A stretch of 64,000 nucleotides of DNA. Source: Proales similis (Eukaryota > Rotifera > Eurotatoria > Ploima > Proalidae). The position numbers and the translations under genes were made by a program. Shown here in pieces: positions 43,986 through 55,436 of this stretch (position 1 is the first letter of the stretch; the number at the start of each line of letters is the position of its first letter). The stretch spans positions 310,001 to 374,000 of the forward strand of contig JAGVRJ010000003.1 of NCBI GenBank assembly GCA_019059635.1. Reading direction: 5' to 3'. A model generated the notes under the pieces. That model saw only the letters and a program-made list of their open reading frames with translations, was not told the origin of the DNA and ran no database searches.

Positions 43986-45692
43986 ATGAGCAAGAATCCG
44001 TTCGCGTCGCCTGTGGGTCAGCTTATCGGTACTGCCTACTCTTTTAATGATAAGAGCTATTGACCACGACTACTGATCATTAAATTTTCACTTCAAGATC
44101 GCGCCACAGGCTCCCTTGACCCCAACGAGACCGTTCGACTTAGCTTTGAAGTTTGCGATCTGGTCAACGAACGCGAAGAAAAGTAAGCTGCGATTCAGAC
44201 GCCGATTCTATTCGTTGTTGCTTAGTCTCGATCAAAGTGCCAAGGACGCGATGAAAGTAATGCGAAAGCAGCTGACCATATTCGCCGGCAGGAACTGGTC
44301 GATGGTCGAAAGAATTCTGTCGGTGAGTTGAGTTCGATTTTCTCGTCTAAAGACTGTCAAACTGATCGCTGTCGGAACCCATCAATTCAGCTACTGGAGA
44401 CGTGTTCGAACAATTGTAATCGCAAATTTCAAGTTCAACTCGCCAACAAAGAGTTCCTGACCGAGTTGAAGGCCATGATCGGTCCTAAGCTTCAGCCGCC
44501 GCTCGCCATTCAAGAACGCGTTCTCTCAGTCATTCAGCATTGGGCATTTACTTTTAAGCAAGAGTCAGAGTTCAAAGAGATTGAAAAGTTTTATTACGAA
44601 CTACGCAGCAAGGGCGTTGATTTCCCGCCCTATGACCCCAAAAACCACGACCCGTTCAAGCTTCAAATGGGAGCATCCACATCACCGTCTTCTGCAGCAG
44701 CAGCAGCAACACCAGCAGTGACCTTGGTAGTTCTTGTCGAGCGTTTTCATAGTCGCTGATCATCACTCAATTGATGTTTGACTTTAGTCAACATCGACAA
44801 GCTCACAATTAAACAGCACTCTGAGCGCAGATGAGCCCAGTCCGGTCAATTTGAGTCCTAAATTCATTCGCGTGGCCGAGACCGAGCTCTCCGGTACGGT
44901 GATCAAACTCAACGAAGAGCAAGCAGCCAAGCTGAACAGCGAGCTCGACGTGGTCGAGAACAACGTCCAAGTACTCAACGAGCTGCTCACCGAGCTGACT
45001 GGCAAGCAGCCTAAGGACTATAAAGCAGAAGATTTGCGATTGTTGAAAGTAAAACCGCAGTTGACTCAAATCGTTCCAAGTTTACCGAGCTCCTTCTCTA
45101 GGACTTGGTGGCCACCTGCAATGAAATGCAAAAGCGAATCGCTCAGCTGATCGGAAGCATTTCGAACGAGAACATCATCGGCAACTTGTTGAGAATAAAC
45201 GACGACTTGAACAACGCGTTCGTTCGATACCAACGATTCGAGCGCAACATGGCACCACAGGCAGCCGCTCAATCGTCTGAAAACAGCAAACAGACGTCGG
45301 CCACCACAGCTGTAGTCAGCCAAGCGGCAGCAACTGAAAAGCCGCTAATTGATTTCGGAAGTGAACAGGAGCAGCCAGCCAGGGCCAGTGCAATCGAGCA
45401 GGAATTCTCAGACCTTAGAATCGATCCGGCCAAAGAGGAAATCGAAGAATCAGATCTAAACTCAGTAAGTCTCATTCTAAAATTGGTTTTTGCTCTAAAA
45501 CTGTAAACTGAGCGCAAAATAGTTTCTGAAGAACGAGAGCGAAATAAGGGAAATGGAAGACTGGCTCAAATCGAGCGAGGGCCAAGACTTTGCGGTAGGT
45601 TCCTTTTGTCAACTCAAGCAAACAACAAACCAAGTGAACTTGTCTTTGCCCGACTAAAGGAGAAGCACTTGAAATCAAACAACGGCCATTGA
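43986..45692 (+). CDS. TOM1: TOM1-like VHS-GAT endosomal sorting adaptor
   Basis: Eight exons: 43986..44028, 44098..44182, 44226..44322, 44391..44726, 44788..45048, 45102..45464, 45523..45594, 45660..45692; 429 aa, frame complete. The N-terminus MSKNPFASPVGQLI matches TOM1. The VHS domain spans about residues 5-150 (LLETCSNNCNRKFQVQLANK; ERVLSVIQHWAFTF). The GAT domain is at about 205-300 (LNSELDVVENNVQVLNELL; DLVATCNEMQKRIAQLIG). The C-terminus has PLIDFG and acidic sequence, plausible clathrin or Tollip-binding elements. TOM1 helps sort ubiquitinated cargo on endosomes. A serine/alanine-rich run follows the VHS domain. The start of exon 3 could also be 12 nt later without changing frame. 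Confidence 0.9.
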
Positions 45693-45852
45693 GCGTCGCT
45701 GCAAGAATCAAATAATTTCAATTTTCAATTTGTATTCGAACCGTAACTTAATCTTAGTTCTTTTGTTTCTCTTCGAAACAGACCAGACACTATGCGGCCG
45801 GCAAAGGGCCAACAAACATGAAACCAATGAGATATCGAACTCTCTTATTTGC

Positions 45853-47945
45853 TTATTCGAAATTTTTATTAAACTCTTCCTCCGAAATCTTCAGCATTGA
45901 ATTGAATTAAAAAGAGGCAATCGAGCGAGAGATTGGTAGAGCCTCACCTTTTTGGCCTTGAAGCGTTTCAGAAGAGCAAAGTCTTTCTCAAGCTCCTGAA
46001 GCTCTTCTTGGTCGATTGACTCGCATTTGCGCTTCTTTTCAAGCAGAGCGCCCTTTTCCTCCCGAATCTTCTTGCGCAGTTTCTTTTCGATTTTGTTAGA
46101 CCATGCTTTGTTCAGCACACTGCGGCCTTTTTTCTTGGCGGCGCCTTTCTTCATGGTGCTATCGGCGCCAATGGTCAACGCCTCCTGGCGTTGCTTTTCT
46201 TTGCTTTTGTCTCTAGATCGAGCTCAATTGTGTTGGATGTGCGCCTGATCGCTGAGCTGCGTTTGATTGCTTACTTGTAGGCGATTGTGGACGGGTCGAG
46301 ATCGACGAACTTGTGTCGCTTCATCTCGGCCTTGATCTCCGGCATGCTCGGCATGTGAAGTAGACCAAAGCCACGCGCCAGATTGAGCATGTCCAGCTCT
46401 TTTACTTGAAATATGTGCGAGCATTCATGCTTGTCGTAGGCCCTTATGAACGACACAAACGCCTGCTTGCCTTTCTCGTACAGTTCGCTTCAATCTTTCT
46501 GGTCACCAACGCCGAGCAATAGGTTCAAGGTCGAGTCCGAGTCCTTACCGATCGTTGGAGGCCATCTTTTGGATTTGCTCGATCACCCGATTTACATCTT
46601 TGGTGATTGTCTCGTTGGCAAACTTGAGCAGCGGAACTTTTTGGTTAATGAGCAAAAAGTTGACGTAGGCCTCTTCGTTCGGCAGGAGGAAAATGATGGC
46701 GTTGCCTTGGCGGCCAGAGCGCGCAGTCCGCCCGCATCGATGCACAAACGCGTTGGCGCTGCTCGGCGGGTCGAACTGTATAACCCAGTCGACGTCCTCC
46801 ACATCTATACCCCGGGCCAATATGTCCGTGCAGACCATCACTCCACTTTTTTAAATTCAAATCAGTCGATGCACAACGAATGATTTAGACGAAGCGAACC
46901 TTTTCATTTTCTTGAACTGGTCGAATATTTTGTTGCGTTTCTCTTTCAACTTTCGATGCAGCATGAGCACTTTGTTGCTTGGGGAAAAGCTTTTGCACAA
47001 TCATAAGATTGAGAGAGTCGGTTCAACGAGCGACTACTCACTGCTTGAGGAGACGGCCGAAGTATTGGACTTGGGCGCAGCTGCTCATGAAAACGATTGA
47101 CTTTTGCTCGGGCTGCTGCTCGATTAGCCAGAGCAAGCTGCTGAACTTCTGCTCGGGCTGGACGCTTGTAAAGTAGTTGCGGAGGGTGAGAGGCGTCTTT
47201 TGCGAGTTGACGTTCGCCTTTTGCTTGACTTGAATGCAGCAGGGATTGCGCAGACCTGCTCTGATCAGCTTGTCAATCTCGTCGGTCTGCGTGGCTGAGA
47301 ACAGGCCGGTTCGTCGCTGCTTTGGCAAAATTTTCAAAATGCTCTCCAGACTGCTCTTGAAGCCGAGATCGAGCAAACGATCAGCCTCGTCTAAGATCAA
47401 TATTTCCTTTTCAATTCAAACGAATGAACCGGACGAACTGGTCTTGAAGGCCTCGAAATGCTCACCAACGCTTTGAAATGCCTCTTGAGATCTATTTTGG
47501 CAGTCGATCGACTGAGCAGGTCTTCGATGCGACCGGCAGTGCCCACCACAATGTTTCCTCCGTCTCGTTCGAATCGATTTAAGTCACTGGCCAGACTGCA
47601 GCCGCCCACAAACAAGACCGAGCTGAGACACTTTATGCTGTCCAAGAATGCTTGAACCACAGCGAATATTTGCTGAGCAAGCTCTCGGGTCGGACTTATA
47701 ATCAAGGCGGCGACGTCATGTTTTTTCAGCTGCTTGAGCTGGAGCAGTTTATGCACGACCGGCACCACGAACGCGAGTGTTTTGCCCGAGCCGGTGACCG
47801 CTTCGACCACGAGGTCCTTGTGTTGCTGGGTGAAGATGGGCACCACGACACTCTGAACAGGCGTCATCTTTTCGAACTTGAACTTGTCCACGATCACTTG
47901 GAGCACCCGGTGATCCAGATGACTGGGCCATGTGCTTGCACTCAT
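45853..47945 (-). CDS. DDX55: DEAD-box RNA helicase DDX55/Spb4
   Basis: Seven exons: 47466..47945, 47042..47406, 46900..46989, 46549..46845, 46275..46487, 45948..46212, 45853..45888; 581 aa. Motifs in order: Q motif FEKMTPVQS, motif I AVTGSGKT, Ia PTRELAQQ, II LDEADRLLD, III FSATQT, then ARGIDVEDVDWVIQFDPPSSANAFVHRCGRTAR split over the second RecA lobe (motifs V and VI). The C-terminus contains KAFVSFIRAY-type sequence, ARGFGLLHMPSMPE and a long Lys-rich tail with NKAWS, as in DDX55. The enzyme remodels 60S pre-ribosomes in the nucleolus. The Met chosen lies after a GA-rich 5' UTR. It shares a 238-bp divergent promoter with gamma-tubulin and ends convergently with TOM1. Confidence 0.93.
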
Positions 47946-48183
47946 TTTCTCTCTCTCTCTCTCTGTCTTTTTTTCTCGCGCAAAAAGTTTTTTATTTATG
48001 CGGCCCGCGCTGCACATGCAGCTAGTTAGAATCACAAGTTGATTCTGAACGGCCCGACCCTAAAGTGACATTTGAGCGGACCCCTCAAAACATCATATGA
48101 ACAGTTGATATTTTGCCGCTTCTCTGCTTAGGCCTATCGTGTTTTCAAAATTTCATTCGATTGTTTAGCTAGTTGGAGCAAGA
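47946..48183. promoter_or_regulatory. Bidirectional promoter of DDX55 and gamma-tubulin
   Basis: 238 bp between divergent ATGs. A (GA)n tract in the DDX55 sense lies at about 47950-47965. In the gamma-tubulin direction, GATTGTTTAG about 17 bp before the ATG looks like a splice acceptor, so a short upstream exon or trans-splicing is possible. Confidence 0.45.
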
Positions 48184-49889
48184 ATGCCGCGCGAGATTGT
48201 AACACTTCAGTTCGGACAATGCGGCAATCAAAGTAAGCGACCGATCGACAAACAGTTGAGAGGCATTTTTCTAAAAATAGCCGTCTGCTCAAGTTGGCAT
48301 GGAATTTTGGAAGCAGCTTTGTATGGAGCACGGCATCAGTCCAGGTGAGTACAATCTACTTCAAATAGCAGCAGACGTTTGCTTGAACGAGCTTCTTCGT
48401 AGACGGTCGACTCGAAGACTTTGCCACTGAGGGCACCGACCGCAAGGATGTCTTTTTCTACCAGGTTTCATTTTTGCTCAAGATTCCGACTCGCGCACAA
48501 TGACTGATGCCGAACTGAAGGCTGACGATGATCACTACATTCCACGGGCAGTTCTGCTCGATCTCGAGCCCCGTGTCATTCAAGGCATCATCAACTCGCC
48601 CTACTCGAAACTCTACAACACAGAGAATATATTCATGTCGAAGCATGGTGGCGGTGCCGGAAACAACTGGGGCTCAGGCTACGATCAGGTTGGTGCCGCA
48701 AATTAGTTTCTTTTCATTTATGATCAGGCAAACCGAAATAGGGCGATCGACTGTACGAGGACATTTTGGAGATTATTGACCGTGAGGCGGAGAACAGCGA
48801 CTCACTTGAAGGCTTCGTCCTGTGCCACTCGATCGCAGGTGGAACGGGCTCCGGTGTGGGCTCGTTCATTCTCGAAAGATTGAACGATCGCTACCCAAAA
48901 AAGCTGACGCAAACCTACTCGGTGTTTCCGATCATTGACAGCGACTACGCGTCCGACGTTGTCGTTCAGCCCTACAACTCCATATTGACATTGAAGCGAT
49001 TAATTCAGAACGCCGACTGCGTGGTCGTTCTGGACAACACGGCCCTGAATCGAATTGCGGCCGAGCGACTCAAAATCGATTCGCCCACGTTTGCACAGAT
49101 AAACCAGCTGGTGTCGACCATCTTGTCGGCGAGCACAACCCCGCTTCGATATCCGAGCTACATGCACAACGATCTAATCAGCTTGATCGCCGCCTTGATT
49201 CCGACGCCTCGGCTTCACTTTTTGGCGTCAGCCTACACGCCTCTGGCCGACGAGAAAGAAGAGTCCAAAGTGCGCAAGACAACCGTGTTCGACGTCATGA
49301 GACGCCTCCTGCAGCCAAAGAACATGATGGTCTCCACCGAGCGAGACAAACGCATTAACCACTGTTACATATCCATACTGAACATCATTCAAGGAGAGGT
49401 CGACCCTTCACAAGTGCACAAGAGCTTGCTGCGCATCCGAGAGCGAAAGCTGTGCCAGTTCATTCCCTGGGGCCCGTCAAGCATCCAATGCTTCTTGGCC
49501 AAGAAGTCTCCGTACTTGAAATCGACGCATCGAGTCAGCGGCCTCATGTTGGCCAATCACACGAGCATATCGACGGTAACTGCCAAATCTGCCAAGCTAG
49601 ACCTCAGAATGACTGAGCATTTCTGTTAATTGAAAGCTATTTCAACGAACACTGGGCCAGTTCGAGAAGCTCATGAAACGAGGCGCTTTCTTGGATCAGT
49701 ACAAACAGCAGCCCATATTCCGCGACAGCTTCGAAGAGTTCGACAGCTCTCGGGAAGTGAGTGACCGCACCCTCCGAATCATAATTCGGCTCTGTTTTAC
49801 TCGCTTTCTAAACTCTCAAGGCAGTGCAGCAGCTCATCGACGAGTACAAGGCCGCCACCAAAGAGGACTACTTCAAATTCTCAAAATGA
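48184..49889 (+). CDS. TUBG1: Gamma-tubulin
   Basis: Seven exons: 48184..48232, 48294..48344, 48403..48464, 48521..48688, 48742..49575, 49637..49756, 49821..49889; 450 aa, against 451 in human. It begins [16 protein letters not shown] and contains [31 protein letters not shown], the GTP-binding GGTGSG block, [21 protein letters not shown] and [14 protein letters not shown], all characteristic of gamma- rather than alpha- or beta-tubulin. Gamma-tubulin nucleates microtubules in gamma-TuRC at centrosomes. Introns are 53-64 bp. The last exon encodes [16 protein letters not shown]. Confidence 0.97.
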
Positions 49890-50335
49890 CCTATTTTCAT
49901 CTGAAGAGGCAAACATCTATTGGCAACAATCTATTGGCCACCAAAACCGAATAAAGCAATCGCAATTACATTAAAAGCCGACAAGCAACATCAGCAGCAG
50001 CAGCAGCAGCAGCGAATCAAACCTTTTCTATTTTCTATTCATTCTCGTTCCTGTGCGTTTCGTAAATTGAATAAATCAGGCCGACTGGGATTTTCCCTGA
50101 GCCACAGTATGGCACCAAAATCAATTTGATATGAGCTTTTTGGGAAACAAATCGGACCGATCGATTCAATTGAGACTTGAATCACTCGAGCCCGCCATTC
50201 GCTAACTGTTTGGCTCAGACATCATTAGCCGATTGAAAGGCGATAAAAGAGTCCTAGAGCTGCCCATAAATAAAAGAGAAATATCCAGAACAGAAAATAG
50301 ACAAAATTTAAGATTTTTTAAGTCAAAATCGAAAG
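49890..50335. other. Gamma-tubulin 3' region and receptor upstream region
   Basis: 446 bp including the gamma-tubulin 3' UTR with a (CAG)n repeat at about 49990-50013 and AATAAAGC near 49951. The AT-rich right half is probably the promoter of the 7TM receptor. No coding exon is seen. Confidence 0.4.
49990..50013. repeat. (CAG)n tract in the gamma-tubulin 3' UTR
   Basis: About eight CAG units just after the gamma-tubulin coding end. Non-coding in the models here. Confidence 0.75.
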
Positions 50336-52735
50336 ATGACAATTTCAATTCTGATGGTAACGTTCTTGTTTGGCATCTCAACTGCGAATGAATGTTGGAT
50401 TAATGATATTGATTACAATCCGGCTGATGCTTATACAGACTATTTCTTGACGTTCATGTGCAGCTGTTCCTATTCGAAGGAGATAAATGCGTCTGTGCTA
50501 GGAATAACTGAAACGAATCGAAGCTTGATACTGGCGGAAATTTACATTCAGGGAAAAGGGCTGGTGCTTGAAAACAGCCTTCGATTAAAAAGCGTTCGGA
50601 CCTCCTCTTCGCTAAAATTGAATCTTCTTGGAATAGACGGAGTGAGCAACGCATACGACATGACCACATTTGCCTCCTTAAGCCAACTGGATGCGTTGAC
50701 CGTCTCAATCGATTTCAGTGACTTGCGTGTTATAGACGCGCAGTCAAGATGCACAATAGCGCGACTGAACTGCTCGCAAGACAGGCATTCAACAGTTTTG
50801 ATTTGGCACAAACAAAACAAATACCATCAAGACACTTGCATTGGATTGCTTTTTTCTTTCAACCCGTCCGCGTTGTTCATCTTCAATCTGGTCAATTCTC
50901 TTTTGATGAAGAACGAGCTCGGATTCGTTGATTTAGACGAGAGCAATCAATGCAATATGACACTTGCTCTCGAATATTTGGAATTGAGCTCACTCTACAG
51001 ACCAAATCTGTCCTCACGCCTGTTCATCACAAGACTGTCTTCTCAGCTCGGGACGATTAAGATTTCAGGAGTTCTTGGCAGAGTGGACGAGGGTCTATTC
51101 GCTCAAATTAGAGTCAACAAAATTATCATCGCACTCCAAAATAGCGCTGAATTCCACTCATTGAATCCGAAATGGTTCTCGGGATTGAACAATTTAAACT
51201 CGCAAGTGAGAGTTTTCTTTAAAGAACATTCAAAGAAAAGATTTGAGTCGAACGAATACTCCACTTTGATTCCACTTTACTTTTACAAGCGCAGAGAATT
51301 TCAGTACCCGGATGAGTCGTTTTGCATGTTCAAGCATTATCCAGTCACACTAAAGTGGCTGCAAGTTTTGTTTGACATGAGAGATCGGCCCAAGCTGTCG
51401 TGCACAATCCTTTTCCTGTCACTGTCTCTGTTTGTTACCGAAGATTTTATTCAAACATACCTTGGATACTACAGTAGCGAATTCCAGCTTTTAATTGAAG
51501 ATACTCTTGTCATACAGCTCATAAACCACAGAAAGAATCTGACGGCAATGATAACTCAATGTGGCCTGGGAAATCGATTGAAAAAATGCGATCTGCAAAA
51601 TGCAACCCGATCGAGCAATGTCGACATTGAATCTCACTCCAATCCAATTTATGGGGTGATCCGAGACGTGCAAATGGCCAAGTTTATTGTATCAGTCATC
51701 TTGCGGCCAGTGTTCTGCTTGGTGGGCGTAACGGCCAACGCTCTAGTCTGTCGAGCTTGCCTTAGTCTGAGGAGAATGGAGAAGAAACGGATAAAGAATG
51801 TGCTTCAGGCCGACTCAATGCCTTTGTACAACTATATTCTATTGAACTCGCTAGCTGGCCTATTTTACTCGTTCCTCAGTCTGTTTCCGCTCATGATTGA
51901 ATGCCTGTCGTTCAACAGCGTGTTCTGCTCGTCATGGCTCAACAGCCAACAAGCGCGCCTCGCTCACTTGTTCTTGGTCTCTTATCTGAGCAGCACGTTC
52001 AAGACGATCGCTTGCCTCTCTCAGTCATCACTGGTCTCTTATCGCTATCTAATGAACGTAAAGAAGCGTGAAGGCGGCGTTCTAAGCCGACTCTACCAAA
52101 TTCGGTCCAAAACCGTTCTTTATGTGATTGTGGTCTTTTCTTTTCTCATCAATTCGGCCAACGTTTTCCACAATCAGAAAATGTCTTGGCAAAATATTCA
52201 GATTCTGCATGGCCTGGAACTCTTTGTCGTCGACCGCTTCCTGTCTAAGTACACCAACACTCAGATTGGGCTTGTGGTTGCCTACACAGCCAATCTGGTG
52301 CTTGTCGATGTTTTTTGCGTCGTTTACGACCTCCTTGTGGACACTTTGCTTCTAAACTACGCATCGCAAATAAGCGTCAAAGCCGCATCCAGCAGTTCGT
52401 CCAGAAGCCAGAAGGATAACGCCGAAAAGAGACTGTCCAAAGCGCTAGCTCTTGGCATCTTGGTGAACTTGCTGTTCAAACTGCCGCACTTTTTCGTTTC
52501 CCTCTACAACATAGGCGACTTTGTTCAAGCGACCGCTCCCCAAGAGCCGAACTTCTTTTCACTCTGTTGGCTTCAGACCGGCTACTTTGAGTCGATTTGC
52601 ACCAACCTGGCGGACATCACCGAATGTCTGCTTTTGCTTGCCTTTTCCAGCAATTTCCTTCTCCTGGTAATTTCGAACAAGAATTTCAGCGATCAGCTCT
52701 TCAATTTCAAACCTGCGAGCAACCGTGCAAATTAA
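50336..52735 (+). CDS. Divergent orphan 7TM receptor with large extracellular domain
   Basis: Single exon, 799 aa. A signal peptide (about residues 1-17) leads into an ectodomain of about 425 residues with scattered cysteines and several N-x-S/T sites; no leucine-rich repeats or named fold are clear. Seven hydrophobic segments follow: TM1 about 443-470 (with TANALVC, like the GN-x-x-V of class A GPCRs), TM2 about 500-525, TM3 about 545-575, TM4 about 595-615, TM5 about 645-670, TM6 about 705-730 and TM7 about 760-785. TM7 ends SSNFLLLVISNKNFSDQLF, a degenerate NPxxY-like region. The gene is AT-richer than its neighbours. A rhodopsin-like receptor for a lineage-specific ligand is inferred. Confidence 0.7.
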   Translation: MTISILMVTFLFGISTANECWINDIDYNPADAYTDYFLTFMCSCSYSKEINASVLGITETNRSLILAEIYIQGKGLVLENSLRLKSVRTSSSLKLNLLGIDGVSNAYDMTTFASLSQLDALTVSIDFSDLRVIDAQSRCTIARLNCSQDRHSTVLIWHKQNKYHQDTCIGLLFSFNPSALFIFNLVNSLLMKNELGFVDLDESNQCNMTLALEYLELSSLYRPNLSSRLFITRLSSQLGTIKISGVLGRVDEGLFAQIRVNKIIIALQNSAEFHSLNPKWFSGLNNLNSQVRVFFKEHSKKRFESNEYSTLIPLYFYKRREFQYPDESFCMFKHYPVTLKWLQVLFDMRDRPKLSCTILFLSLSLFVTEDFIQTYLGYYSSEFQLLIEDTLVIQLINHRKNLTAMITQCGLGNRLKKCDLQNATRSSNVDIESHSNPIYGVIRDVQMAKFIVSVILRPVFCLVGVTANALVCRACLSLRRMEKKRIKNVLQADSMPLYNYILLNSLAGLFYSFLSLFPLMIECLSFNSVFCSSWLNSQQARLAHLFLVSYLSSTFKTIACLSQSSLVSYRYLMNVKKREGGVLSRLYQIRSKTVLYVIVVFSFLINSANVFHNQKMSWQNIQILHGLELFVVDRFLSKYTNTQIGLVVAYTANLVLVDVFCVVYDLLVDTLLLNYASQISVKAASSSSSRSQKDNAEKRLSKALALGILVNLLFKLPHFFVSLYNIGDFVQATAPQEPNFFSLCWLQTGYFESICTNLADITECLLLLAFSSNFLLLVISNKNFSDQLFNFKPASNRAN

Positions 52736-52883
52736 TTGTGACACTTGACTGCAATAAAGAGGTTTTATTTGACATGCTATAGAATTCTGCCTGCTTGATA
52801 AATGTGGCGAAAAGAATCGTTCGTCTTCTTTGTTGTTGATGTGAGTTTTTAATAAAATGCAAATAAACAACTTGCGGCCTGTC

Positions 52884-54758
52884 TCATACAAGACACCTCT
52901 TTTCGTTCGAGAGGAGAAAATTTCTAAGAGCATTCTGAGAGCCAGCAGTTAGAGCGGGCGCTGTAATTCGCCGGTTGCGCTTCTTGATTGCGCGGAGCGC
53001 TTGAATAAGTTCGCGTCTGTTCAGAGTGTGAGCGTACTTTGCGCTCGGTTCGTCGTCTATGCTGACCGCGGCCGACTCAAAGTCACGCCGACTCGAGTAG
53101 CCGAACATGAAGTTAAAACAGCCGATCTGTACAAGGCTACCGTGTCTAAGAACGGCTGGTCCTTCCCAGCACATTGGAATCGGCCTGAACCTGTTCAAGC
53201 AGCCACACCGACTCTCGTTTCCTAAACGATCGTTCAAATTGCTTTCATTCTCTTCTTGGCCATGGCGGCCTGCACGAGGCCTCTGCACGAAGCCGTAATT
53301 GGTGCCGTCGACTCGAGTGCCTTGTTCGCTGTAGTTTAGCAGCTCGTAGCGGCCCGTCTGCCGATCCAGGTAGATTATCGCGTGCTTGTGCGACACTCTT
53401 CCACATTCACCGGATGAGTTTAGTTGCAAGTTCATGCTCGGATCTGATCCGATAGTTACACTTTGGCCAAACACAACTTTGCGAACTAAACTCGCACCGC
53501 CATTCTCGATCAGATAAAGAAAAGCGTGCGAATCTGTTTGATTGTCTAAATCGCTTGTTCGTACCGAGAGTTGCATGTCGCTGTGTGCTGGCTGTTGACT
53601 GAGGCCGAGCAGCGCAGCAGCCGCCATGTCAGAGTCACTTGGCTCATTTTTGAGGTAGAGCGATCGCACACTCTGAGGCACTTTGCTGGGCGAATAAGTC
53701 GATTGGTGGCGTCGTTTGAATGCAGTCCGTCTGTGTTGTGCTGCTTTCGAAATAAACTCATTTTCCACTCCGTTTGAGTCGAATTGGCGCCAAAGCGAAT
53801 AGCGGCGAGTCAGACGCGCGCTGCGCAGCAGCCGGGAGTCAATGAGCGGCTCGGCGTGATTCGGACACATCCAATACTTTTCTTTGGACGGCAAGCTGCA
53901 CAGCGGCGGGCTGAGACAGTCGAGATGAAACTTGAGCGGGCAAAAGTCGCATTCGGCCATTTTCTGTCCATTTCTTTACAATTTGTGTAGAGAGCGCATG
54001 GAACTCTCCATGATCAGAATCTAGATTTACCTCGCGCAAATGAAACAAGTGGCGTTGTTGAACGGGCGGCGTGTGGCCTTGTCGGCGGACGGCTCCTTGG
54101 CCGCTTGGTCTGCTTTTCGGCTGTTGCTCGTCGACTTGCTCTCATCGACGCCGTTGAGTGCTTCGGTTTTGGTCGAATGTGCTTCGGCCGGTTCGAGTTT
54201 CATTCCTCCGGGCACTTTTAGATCGACGCTCAAGTCAGTGGACAGCTCCATTTGCTTTGAGTTCATGCAGACGGCGATTTTGAGCAAAACGTCGAGCGTC
54301 GACTTTTCTTCGTCCGGGCGAATTGCAATCGCGATTGTTTCTTTGCTATTTACTTCGTCAGAGGCGACCTCGGCGCTCAGCTCGACCTTGTTTCGACAGC
54401 TCACGCACAGAAACTCTCCTTTGGGTATGTTACAAGGCTCGATCGGTGGATTGTGACAGAGCAGATGAAATGAGGCAGGACAGCGGTCGCAGTTTATCAG
54501 CTGCCCGCCTTCTTCGCAATAGAAGCAATACTCGTCGTTGACAAGCAGCTTGCACCGCTTGCTGCTCGGCTTGTAGACTCGGCTCTGAAATTCAACTGCA
54601 CTCGGCTCGGCTCGTTTGCTCGTCTTGTTTGGCTTGGCCAAGTCAGCTTTCAGGCTCCGCTGGTCGCCTTTCTTTAGCTTCTTGAGATCGTCGAGGAACT
54701 CGCTCGGAAATATTTGCAGCGTGCTGCCCTCGCGGATCATCGACTCGACGATGCTCAT
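52884..54758 (-). CDS. PHF12: PHD finger protein 12-like Sin3 corepressor subunit
   Basis: Two exons, 54031..54758 and 52884..53973; 605 aa, with a 57-bp intron inside the second PHD finger. PHD1 (about residues 77-125) reads CFYCEEGGQLINCDRCPASFHLLCHNPPI. PHD2 (about 240-285) reads CFICARNGQKMAECDFC then FHLDCLSPPL and CPNH. An FHA domain follows at about 400-520, with VTIGSDPSMN, GRVSHKHAIIYLD and YELLNYSEQGTRVDGTNYG; in PHF12 the corresponding region also reads YELLNYSE. PHF12/Pf1 belongs to the Rpd3S-like Sin3-HDAC complex that represses cryptic and active-gene transcription. It lies tail to tail with the 7TM receptor and shares a divergent promoter with DDB1. Confidence 0.92.
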
Positions 54759-55436
54759 CTTGCTGCTCTAAATCGTTTGCCTCATTCCGCTCAATCTAGG
54801 CAAACAAAAACTTGTTCATTCGGCTATTTCCCGGATAAATGCGAGCTAACGCTTACAAACTGCCATTTGTGCCGGCCCCGAGTTTCTCGCTCTCTCTCTC
54901 TCTTCTCGGCCCGGCAACTAGGCGATCACTCATTATTCATTTTTCTTTTAGTTAAGACGTGGCCATGGTTTTGTCCGATCTGCCAAATTAGACACATTCG
55001 AGCTCAGATCAGATTGAATCGAACGAGCTTCACTGCAAAATTAAGGCCACGGCTGAGGACAGATGCGTTTTGAAATTTCTCAAAAATTGGCCAACAAGAG
55101 ACCCGTGTTCACTCGGCTGGTGAGCAGAAGCAACGCTCAAATCGAGCGTGTCACAAGGAGTTAAAGTTGAATTGGCTCTGCTTGAATAGCAGCTGATCAG
55201 CAGCTGCAAGCAACTGATGAACGAACTGAACTAGAAGAGAATGCGCGCAAGAACCGACTCAGGAAGAGAGGGAGAAAGGGGGGAGCAGGTCGGCAAATAT
55301 GCAAATTGATTTGAAATGTGCTCGATTTGCTGAATGCGGACAAAAAGTTGGCTCAAACATCAGAATAGAACAGAGATCATCGTTCAGAGCCGGCAGTCTA
55401 TCAACTGATTTAGATTAGTGGTGAGAGTTTTAAACA
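54759..55436. promoter_or_regulatory. Divergent promoter region of PHF12 and DDB1
   Basis: 678 bp between the PHF12 ATG (minus) and the DDB1 ATG (plus). It contains a CT repeat at about 54889-54903, GA in the PHF12 sense. No TATA box stands out and no coding exon is seen. Confidence 0.4.
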
